Part shown: piece by piece, positions 1-9,782 of the stretch
Layout: the number at the start of each line of letters is the position of its first letter
Numbering within the stretch: the stretch's first letter is position 1
NCBI GenBank assembly: GCA_903862155.1
Contig: CAIOXF010000250.1
Location: forward strand, 1-16,332
DNA length: 16,332 nucleotides
Direction of reading: 5' to 3'
From: an uncultured cyanobacterium
GTDB lineage: Bacteria; Cyanobacteriota; Cyanobacteriia; PCC-6307; Cyanobiaceae
The notes under the pieces: model-generated
Seen by the model: the letters and a program-made list of their open reading frames with translations, nothing else
Database searches by the model: none
What the model was told of the DNA's origin: nothing
Position numbers and translations under genes: made by a program

Positions 1-287
1 CGCAGGGCGGGGTGGATCCAGGCCGCTGCCGCTGCGATCGGGCTGCTCACGCCGACCACCAGGCAAAGCAGGGCCGCGGGGGCAAACAGGGTGAAGGCTT
101 CAAAGCAGTTCTGGTGGCACCAGGCCGCCCGTTTGCCCCACTCCGGCAGCCGATCAAACATCGCCCTGGGTGCCCCCAGGTCGGCCATGGTGAAGTTCGC
201 CTGGCTGCGGGCGGCACCGAGGGGAACGATCGAGAGCACAACAACGGCTCCGGCCAGTACCAGGCCCCAGGCATAGGCGGATGTCAT
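1..287 (-). CDS. MAPEG-family membrane protein, N-terminal part (cut by window edge)
   Basis: Reading the minus strand from an ATG at 287 gives 95 codons with no stop before the left edge, so the C-terminus is missing. The first helix is about residues 5-25 (AYAWGLVLAGAVVVLSIVP). A polar loop follows, with the motif WCHQNCFEAFTLFAP near residues 62-76 and a second hydrophobic stretch after it. An Asn and Glu in an 'N..E....F' pattern at the start of helix 2 is typical of MAPEG proteins (membrane-associated proteins in eicosanoid and glutathione metabolism), mainly the small bacterial branch of about 130 residues. The function of that branch is unknown, and glutathione use cannot be assumed. 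The gene lies 40 bases downstream of the HExxH gene on the same strand, so the two may be co-transcribed. The family call rests on this motif and on hydrophobicity. Confidence 0.7.
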   Translation of the reverse strand, partial: MTSAYAWGLVLAGAVVVLSIVPLGAARSQANFTMADLGAPRAMFDRLPEWGKRAAWCHQNCFEAFTLFAPAALLCLVVGVSSPIAAAAAWIHPAL

Positions 288-327
288 GGCAACAGCGCTG
301 CAGAGTGCCGACGCTAGAAGCGCGGCC

Positions 328-864
328 TCAGCCCTTTCCCTGGGCCTGGGGTTTGGCCAGTGGGCAGCGTTGGCGCAGGGCCTTCAGCAGTTTGGGAACG
401 GCATCGCTTTGGCCCTGCAGTCCGAAGGCTTCCTGCTCCAGGGCGCGGTTTCCGTGGTGGTAGCGGGTGGTGAGGATGCCGCTGATTTCGCGATCCACCA
501 CCGGAGCTAGCTGATAGCGCCAGCCGATCGGGGTGAGCACGCCGTTGGGGCAGCTCTGCACCGCATGCACCGCTTCGTGGAGGAACGTTTGCCGGGCGAT
601 GCCCAACTCAAAGGTGAGCGGCGAGAGCCAGAGGGTGCGGGTTTTGCTCTGGAACAGGCCGTAGGCCTGGCGCACTGGCGGCAGCGCGATGCGGAACTTG
701 AAGCCCCGCCCCTGCAGTTCCCGCACCAGGGGCTGCAGATCTGCGGGCAGGGACGAGAGCGGCATGGGGCCTAGCGATGGCTGGGCAGCGATCCCTGCGC
801 CCTGCATGCCCACCACCAGGGTGCTGAGTGCCAGGGCAGAAGCAAGGGGGCTGGGGATTCCCAT
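328..864 (-). CDS. Secreted HExxH zincin-like protein of unknown function
   Basis: This is a 178-residue protein. Residues 7-27 form a hydrophobic signal-like segment ending in an AxA-type site (GIAAQ), so export to the periplasm is likely. The central motif HEAVH (96-100), continued as AVQ, is a zincin zinc-binding helix, with Glu97 as the candidate catalytic base. A helix about 45 residues later (LEQEAFGLQ, 142-150) offers Glu143 or Glu145 as third zinc ligand, as in 'HExxH...E' families. Cys105 and Cys167 might form a disulfide. I do not recognise a named family; small proteins of this layout occur as conserved hypotheticals in picocyanobacteria. It is transcribed divergently from yajQ, and the partial MAPEG gene follows 40 bases downstream. 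Peptidase activity is an inference from the motif. No clear Shine-Dalgarno sequence precedes the ATG. Confidence 0.7.
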   Translation of the reverse strand: MGIPSPLASALALSTLVVGMQGAGIAAQPSLGPMPLSSLPADLQPLVRELQGRGFKFRIALPPVRQAYGLFQSKTRTLWLSPLTFELGIARQTFLHEAVHAVQSCPNGVLTPIGWRYQLAPVVDREISGILTTRYHHGNRALEQEAFGLQGQSDAVPKLLKALRQRCPLAKPQAQGKG

Positions 865-1003
865 CGGTGGATGGATGTGGCGGGTGGTGCGGCGATGGAT
901 CGCTGCTCAGGGTTGGGGCGGATGGCCCGATTTGACTCCGGCTGGCCCAAGGGGTGCCTCATAGGCTGGGCCCAGAACAGCCCCCAAGACTCGCCAGCGC
1001 CCA
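865..1003. promoter_or_regulatory. Divergent intergenic region upstream of yajQ and the HExxH gene
   Basis: These 139 bases separate two divergent genes, so they should hold both promoters. A perfect 10-base palindrome CTGGGCCCAG lies at 966-975, 28 bases before the yajQ ATG. A TTGACT at 932-937 resembles a -35 box, but no -10 box lies at proper spacing. In GC-rich DNA the palindrome may be chance. Confidence 0.3.
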
Positions 1004-1500
1004 ATGGCCGACTCCTACAGCTTCGACGTTGTCAGTGACTTTGACCGCCAGGAGCTGGTGAACACCGTGGATCAGGTGCGCCGCGATGTGGCCCAGCGCT
1101 ACGACCTCAAGGATTCCGGCACCGAAATCGAGCTTGAGGAGGCCACCCTCACCATCACCACCGCCAGTGACATGACCCTGCAGGCCGTGGAAGACGTGCT
1201 GCGGCAGAAGGCCACCAAGCGCAACCTCTCGCTCAAGATCTTCGACTTCCAGACCCCCGAAGCCGTGGGCGGCAACCGGGTGAAGCAGGAGGTGCAGCTG
1301 CGCAAGGGCCTCAGCCAGGAGATCGCCAAGAAGCTCAGCAAGGTGGTGCGCGATGAGCTCAAGAAGGTCACCGTGTCGATCCAGGGCGACAGCCTGCGGG
1401 TGACTGGCAAGAGCAAGGACGACCTGCAGGCCGCGATTCAGCTGCTCAAGGCCCAAGAAGCCGATCTTGAGGTGCCGCTGCAGTTCCAGAACTACCGCTG

Positions 1501-1501
<1 letters not shown>
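1004..1501 (+). CDS. yajQ: YajQ-family (UPF0234) nucleotide-binding protein
   Basis: This is a full-length 165-residue member of the YajQ family. The N-terminus ADSYSFDVVSDFDRQE, the early 'RYDLKDSGTEIE' strand-turn and the C-terminal half beginning about residue 85 with 'GGNRVKQEV' and 'KGLSQEIAKK' all match it. YajQ proteins have two ferredoxin-like domains and are cytosolic. Members bind nucleotides or RNA, and some Gram-negative members are reported to bind cyclic di-GMP and act in gene regulation. No such role can be read from this sequence. It is the first gene of a plus-strand cluster: its TGA (1499-1501) shares a base with the ATG of the oxoprolinase gene. I chose the ATG at 1004 because the family begins at this SFD segment. 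No strong Shine-Dalgarno sequence is visible. Confidence 0.95.
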
Positions 1502-5207
<3,706 letters not shown>

Positions 5208-5208
<1 letters not shown>

Positions 5209-7007
5209 TGCGAACGCCCCTGGCCTGGTTGCTGCTGCCTGTGGTGGTCGCCGGCCCGGGCGGGGTTGCCCTCGCCCAGCAGACCAATGTTCTCCAAGAG
5301 CGCGACCAGCGCACCCATCCGGTGTGGGGGCCCCGGGGGATGGTGGCGGCCGGTGAGCCCCTGGCTGCCGAGGCGGGTGCCCGGATGTTGCGGGCCGGGG
5401 GCAATGCGGTGGATGCGGCCGTGGCCACCACCTTTGCGTTGAGCGTTTCCCTGCCCCATTCCACCGGCCTGGGCGGTGGGGGCTTTCTGTTGCTCTGGTT
5501 GCCAGGGGCATCGCCCGCCCTCGGCCGCAGCCATCTGCCGGAATGCCGCCAGGCCCGCGGGAGGGAGCTGCCGCTGGGCCGGGGCTCAGCGGTGGGCGTG
5601 GATTTTCGCGAAGTGGCTCCGGCGGCTGCCCGCAGCGATCTGTTTCTGGATGCCCGGGGCACGGTGGATCGCCAGCGCGCCACCCGCAGCCTGCAGAGCA
5701 CGGCGGTACCCGGCACTGTGGCGGGGCTGCTGCTGGCCCAGCGTTGCTACGGCCGGCTGCCGCTGCCGCAGGTGCTGGCCCCGGCAATCCAGCTGGCGCG
5801 CCGCGGCGTGCCGGTGAGCCGCAACTTCAGCCAGTCGTTGCAGGCCGGATCGGTCTTGCTCAAGGCCGATCCCACCTCGCGGCAGCTGTTCTTCCCGGGC
5901 GGTGTGCCGCTGCAGCCTGGCCAGCGGCTGCTGCAGCCCCAGTTGGCCGCCACCCTGGAGCGCATTGCCCAGGGGGGCAACGCCGGCTTCTATGCCGGTC
6001 CCACGGCTGAGGCCCTGACTGGCCTGATGGCCCAGGGCGGTGGGCTCATCACACCCGCCGATCTGCGCGCCTATCGCGCCCGGCCGGTGATGCCCCTGCA
6101 GATCAGCTTTCGCGGCCACCCCGTGCTGGCTCTTCCGCCTCCCAGTGGCGGGCTCACTCTGCTGCAGCTGCTCCGGTTGGTGGAGCCTCAAGAGCTGTAC
6201 TCCACCGGGTTAAACAGCGCTGCCACCCTCCATCCCTTGGCCGAGGCGATGAACCTGGCCTATCTCCAGCGCAACAACCTGCTCGGTGATCCTGGCGACA
6301 CGCCGATCGCCGCGGAGCGGTTCCTGGAAGATGACGCGATCCAGCGGCTGCGGGCCCAGATCAACCCCAGCCGTCACCGCAGTGCTGTCGAACTGTTAGC
6401 CAAGCCCGCCTTGATGCAGGAGGGAAGCGATACCACCCATGTGTCGGTGGCGGATCGCCAGGGCGGGCTGGTGGCGGTCACCAGCTCGATCAATTTCGCC
6501 TACGGCAATGGCATCACGGTGCCGGGGGCAGGCTTCCTGCTCAACAACCAGATGGACGATTTCAGCGCCAAGATCGGCAGCCCCAATGCGTTTGGCCTGG
6601 TGCAGGGCCGTGCCAATGGGATTGCGCCGGGGCGCCGGCCCCTCAGTTCGATGACGCCCACCCTGGTGTTCCGGCCCGATGGTTCGCCCTGGATCGCCAC
6701 CGGCAGCCCAGGCGGCAGCCGGATCATCACCACCGTGCTGCAGGTGTTGCTGAACCGGATCGGGGTGGGGCTCAACCTGGCGGCGGCGGTGGCCGCACCG
6801 CGCATCCATAGCCAGTTGCTGCCGGATCGGATCGAGTGGGAGGAGGGCATCAGCGCCGACACCCTCCAGCTGCTGAGGGAGCGGGGCCATGCCCTCCAGC
6901 GGGCCGTTGCGATGGGGGCGGCCCAGAGCGTGGAGGTGATCAGGGGCGGGGGCAGTTACGGCGTGAACGACCCCCGCCGGGCCTGGGAACTGGCTCAGCC
7001 GGAATAA
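5208..7007 (+). CDS. ggt: Exported gamma-glutamyltransferase (glutathione hydrolase)
   Basis: The 599-residue precursor begins with a signal peptide (about residues 1-23, ending ALA-QQ), so it should act in the periplasm. GGT precursors cleave themselves before a threonine that then serves as nucleophile. Here this is Thr409 in DTTH, matching Thr391 of the E. coli enzyme. Arg134 in FREVAP matches the residue that binds the glutamyl carboxylate. The small subunit keeps NNQMDD (446-451), RPLSSM (477-482), GSPGG (499-503) and the lid-loop region between the first two, as in E. coli. It would hydrolyse glutathione and gamma-glutamyl peptides or transfer the glutamyl group. An insert at about residues 98-128, absent from the E. 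coli enzyme, precedes Arg134. The ATG overlaps the oxoprolinase stop by one base, which pairs glutamyl release with 5-oxoproline recovery. Confidence 0.95.
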
Positions 7008-7012
7008 TCCGG
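6999..7012. terminator. Small hairpin at the ggt 3' end (possible weak terminator)
   Basis: CCGGA and TCCGG form a 5-base stem around a four-base loop that holds the ggt stop codon TAA. CTC (6994-6996) and GAG (7014-7016) could extend it across a small internal loop. It lies between convergent genes only 19 bases apart. There is no T-run, so a terminator role is uncertain. Confidence 0.2.
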
Positions 7013-7026
7013 AGAGCCTGGTGGGT

Positions 7027-7542
7027 TCAGCCCTCGCCCGGAGCAGGGGCGGTGATCAGGTTCACGGCCGAGAAGGCCAGGCCGATGCCGAACAGGAAGC
7101 CGATCGCCCACAGGCTGTCGCTGGGCCATTCGGCAATCAGCATGCCGCCGAGGATGGCGGTCACGATGCCATCGACCAGCACCAGGCCACGGGCAGGGCC
7201 CTGGCCAGCAGCGGCGGCGGCCAGTTCCATCACACCCTGGAAGGCCAGCAGGAAGCCCACAAACAGGGTGAGGCTGATCTCGCTGTCTACGGGGAAGGCC
7301 AGGATATAAACGCCGCCACCCAGGTAGAGCAGGCCGGAGAGCACGCGGAAGATCTTGCTCTGGGTGTCACCGGCTCCGGTGACCCGCAGAAACTGCGACA
7401 CACCTGCGGCGATCGCCACGCCACCGATCCCGATGGTGAGTAGCGTTGCGGAAACGAACGGCAGCACAATCGAGAGGCCGGCCGCGGCAAACAACAAGAT
7501 GGCGGCGGTCCAGCGCAGGGCCGGAGAAGCGGGTACGGACAC
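7027..7542 (-). CDS. HdeD/DUF308 family six-helix membrane protein
   Basis: The 171-residue protein is almost entirely hydrophobic, with six likely membrane helices at about 11-29, 32-52, 66-84, 88-112, 119-137 and 143-163. The repeated glycine-rich helix pairs and the ending 'WPSDSLWAIGFLFGIGLAF' fit the DUF308 repeat seen in HdeD. E. coli HdeD is linked to acid resistance at high cell density; the function of cyanobacterial members is not known. The start is a GTG at 7542, since no in-frame ATG precedes the first helix, and no Shine-Dalgarno sequence is evident. The gene is convergent with ggt (19-base gap) and divergent from the oxidase cluster, with which it shares a 159-base upstream region. 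Common regulation with the oxidase is possible but unproven. Confidence 0.85.
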   Translation of the reverse strand: MSVPASPALRWTAAILLFAAAGLSIVLPFVSATLLTIGIGGVAIAAGVSQFLRVTGAGDTQSKIFRVLSGLLYLGGGVYILAFPVDSEISLTLFVGFLLAFQGVMELAAAAAGQGPARGLVLVDGIVTAILGGMLIAEWPSDSLWAIGFLFGIGLAFSAVNLITAPAPGEG

Positions 7543-7701
7543 CGAAAAACAGCGTGAGCCGCAACCCTAGGTGCCTCGCCCAGGTGGACTGTCAGAAAAC
7601 AGCAACGGGGCTAGCCCTGGTGTGGCGAAGCATCACAGCCGACAGCGCTGCTGAAGGGTTCTGGTCAGAGTGATGAAGCGAATCCGCGCGCCTCGCTCCC
7701 C
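7543..7701. promoter_or_regulatory. Divergent intergenic region between HdeD gene and ARTO cluster
   Basis: This 159-base gap is the longest in the window and should carry the promoters for both directions. It holds a perfect 10-base palindrome GGGCTAGCCC at 7608-7617 and a perfect 8-base palindrome CAGCGCTG at 7643-7650. I found no convincing -10/-35 pair on either strand. On the minus strand, CTGACA (7591-7586) and TAGGGT (7570-7565 region) are about 20 bases apart, which is too far to trust. Confidence 0.35.
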
Positions 7702-8199
7702 ATGCTTGAGCTGTTGCCGGCGCTCAACGATCACAACCTCCCCTGGATGGACACAATCCATCCGATCGTGGTGCACTTCGTGATCGCGATGGGGCTGATC
7801 AGCTTCGTGTTCGATCTGATCGGCGTGCTGTTCCGGCGACCCCAGTTGTTTGAGGTGAGTTTCTGGAATTTGCTCTTCGCCACGGCAGCGATCTTTGTGG
7901 CGATCATTTTTGGCCAGGTGGAAGCGGGTCTGGCCAACCCCTACGGCGCGTCGAGTCAGATCCTTAATTTGCACAGCACGATCGGTTGGTCGCTGGCGGG
8001 AGTTCTGTCGTTGATGGCGGGCTGGCGCTATGTGATCCGCAGCCGCGATCCCCAGCAGATTCCGCTGAGTTTTTTGGGGGCAGGGGCCGTACTGAGTGCC
8101 CTGATCGTGGTGCAGGTGACCCTGGGTAATGAGCTGATCTGGGTGTATGGGTTGCACACCGTGCCGGTGGTGCAGGCGATGCGGCAGGGGTTGGTGTGA
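7702..8199 (+). CDS. DUF2231 membrane protein, first of a pair
   Basis: The 165-residue integral membrane protein has four likely helices at about 22-44, 53-72, 93-111 and 122-142. The family-typical HPIVVHF (20-26) opens the first helix, with His20 and His25. A second conserved spot, LHSTIGW, has His91, and the protein ends with LGNELIWVYGLHT (141-153), the C-terminal motif of DUF2231. The paired histidines in the membrane would suit heme or metal binding, but no biochemical role is established to my knowledge. It is the first gene of the oxidase cluster, and its TGA shares one base with the ATG of a second DUF2231 gene. The position suggests an accessory or assembly role, or an extra redox role, for the oxidase. 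The ATG at 7702 has no clear Shine-Dalgarno sequence; Met16 is a possible alternative start. Confidence 0.85.
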   Translation: MLELLPALNDHNLPWMDTIHPIVVHFVIAMGLISFVFDLIGVLFRRPQLFEVSFWNLLFATAAIFVAIIFGQVEAGLANPYGASSQILNLHSTIGWSLAGVLSLMAGWRYVIRSRDPQQIPLSFLGAGAVLSALIVVQVTLGNELIWVYGLHTVPVVQAMRQGLV

Positions 8200-8843
8200 T
8201 GAGGCTTCTCCTGGCCGCGGGCGGCGCCCCCTACATCGCACCTGAGCAGCCGATCGAGCAGCTCGCCTCAAATCTGGGCCCCAATGGTTTGCCCTACGGG
8301 TTGCCGATTCACCCGAATCTGGTGCATCTCACAATCGGCCTGTTCGTGATTGCCATTGCCTTCGATATCGCTGGTGCGCTCTATCCGGTGGAAAAGCGTG
8401 TGTTCCGCTTTCTGGCCCTGCCCGTGACCCGGGCTGGTTTTCACGATGTGGGTTGGTACAACCTGCTGGCCTGCTCCATCGTGAGTTTCTTCACCGTGGG
8501 CGCCGGCTTCTACGAGATGTTGTTGGCCGAGCCCCTCCCTGGGGTCACTAGCAGCATCGGCCTGCAGAGCATGGACACGATGCTGCTCCATGGTGTGGGT
8601 GGGGTGCTGATCCTGCTGGTGATCGTGGCCATGACGGTGTGGCGTGGCTATCAGCGATTCCTCTGGCGCAAAGACATGGGGCGCCAGGTGCAATGGCTCT
8701 ATCTGCTGGTGGGGTTGGTGCTGTTTGTGGTGATCGGTCTGCATGGCACGTTGGGGGCCGAGCTGGCCGCTGAATTCGGCGTGCACATCACGGCGGATCA
8801 ACTGCTGGCAGCCGGCGCTGATCTCAAGCAGGCCCTGCCATGA
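8199..8843 (+). CDS. DUF2231 membrane protein, second of a pair
   Basis: This 214-residue protein is related in plan to the preceding gene but longer. HPNLVH (38-43) opens the first helix, His131 lies in LLHGVGG at the third, and the C-terminal motif is LHGTLGAELAAEFG (181-194). Likely helices are at about 42-61, 87-108, 130-148 and 166-184. About 35 extra residues precede HPNLVH and there is a loop at 62-86. A GTG at 8196 is in frame just before the ATG at 8199. I prefer the ATG because it forms the TGATG overlap used elsewhere here and has AGGGG (8186-8190) eight bases upstream. Its end overlaps ctaC by four bases (ATGA), which ties it closely to the oxidase genes. The function is unknown. 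It may interact with CtaC or CtaD in the membrane. Confidence 0.85.
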   Translation: MRLLLAAGGAPYIAPEQPIEQLASNLGPNGLPYGLPIHPNLVHLTIGLFVIAIAFDIAGALYPVEKRVFRFLALPVTRAGFHDVGWYNLLACSIVSFFTVGAGFYEMLLAEPLPGVTSSIGLQSMDTMLLHGVGGVLILLVIVAMTVWRGYQRFLWRKDMGRQVQWLYLLVGLVLFVVIGLHGTLGAELAAEFGVHITADQLLAAGADLKQALP

Positions 8844-9775
8844 CCAGTTCCCCACCCCGCCTTCGCGCCCTGCCGCTGATCGGGGTCACGCTCTGGGTAG
8901 GCCTGCTGGTGCTGGCCAGTGTGTGGATGAGCCGCCAGGCCTACCGCTGGCTTCCGGTACAGGCATCCACCGCCGCCCCCCTGGTGGATGGGCTGTTCAG
9001 CTTTGAAACAGGTGTTGGAACCTTCGTGTTCCTGGGGGTGATCTCGGTGATGGTCTGGGTGGTGCTGATGCACCGGGCCGACAAATACGACGAAACCGAT
9101 GCCGAGCCGATCGAGGGCAACACCCGCCTGGAGGTGGTGTGGACTGCCATCCCCCTGGTGTTGGTGATGGCGATTGCGGCGTACGCCATTCGGGTGAACA
9201 CCAGCCTCGGGGTTCTCGGCCCGATGGAGCACATCCATCTCCACAATTCCGTGGAGGCGCAGGGGGGATACCCGGGGGATCGCCTGCCCGCTGAGGGCAT
9301 TGAGGTGATTGCCCGGCAGTGGTCGTGGGAGTTCCGCTACCCGGATGCGGGCGTGTCTTCAACCGAATTGCATCTGGCGGTGGATCAGCCGGTGACCTTC
9401 CGGCTTGTCTCGGAAGACGTGATTCACGGCTTCTACATCCCGGCCTTCCGCCTGAAGCAAGACGTGATTCCTGGCACGGCGATCAATTTCAACCTCACCC
9501 CCACCCGCGAGGGCCGTTACCGGCTGCGCGATTCCCAGTTCAGCGGCACCTGGTTTGCGGCGAATCAGGCTGATGTGGTGGTGGAGAGCCGCGATGCCCA
9601 TAGCGCCTGGCTGAAACAGGCCGCCGCCCAACCCCTCCAACCCGGACTGAATGTTGCCGCCGCTGAATATGCCGTGCGATCCAAGAAGTCCAAGGCGGGG
9701 TGGGCCACCGTGCCCCCGGCACCGCCGCCCCAGGTGAACGTTCCCGGTTCCGATCGCCTACTCCACGACGCCTGA
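8840..9775 (+). CDS. ctaC: ARTO-type oxidase subunit II lacking CuA (quinol oxidase type)
   Basis: This 311-residue subunit has hydrophobic segments at about 11-30, 61-77 and 99-117, followed by a periplasm- or lumen-facing cupredoxin domain (about 152-250). The conserved QWSWEFRYP (160-168) and DVIHGFYIPAFRLKQD (193-208) identify subunit II. A gapless alignment from His196, the position of bovine His161, places Asp231, Gln233, Ser235, Phe239 and Asn242 where CuA oxidases have Cys, Glu, Cys, His and Met. The protein has no cysteine at all, so a CuA centre is impossible. This is the hallmark of cyanobacterial ARTO (Synechocystis CtaCII), which is thought to oxidise quinol directly. There is no lipobox. 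A Lys/Pro-rich tail of about 60 residues (252-311) extends past the domain. The start overlaps the second DUF2231 gene by four bases, and ctaD follows after seven. Confidence 0.93.
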   Translation: MTSSPPRLRALPLIGVTLWVGLLVLASVWMSRQAYRWLPVQASTAAPLVDGLFSFETGVGTFVFLGVISVMVWVVLMHRADKYDETDAEPIEGNTRLEVVWTAIPLVLVMAIAAYAIRVNTSLGVLGPMEHIHLHNSVEAQGGYPGDRLPAEGIEVIARQWSWEFRYPDAGVSSTELHLAVDQPVTFRLVSEDVIHGFYIPAFRLKQDVIPGTAINFNLTPTREGRYRLRDSQFSGTWFAANQADVVVESRDAHSAWLKQAAAQPLQPGLNVAAAEYAVRSKKSKAGWATVPPAPPPQVNVPGSDRLLHDA

Positions 9776-9782
9776 GCTGCCG

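Noticed and set aside
932..967. Sigma-70-like promoter for yajQ (TTGACT at 932-937, TAGGCT at 962-967)
   Set aside because: The spacing is about 24 bases, far from the usual 16-18, and no better -10 box lies closer.
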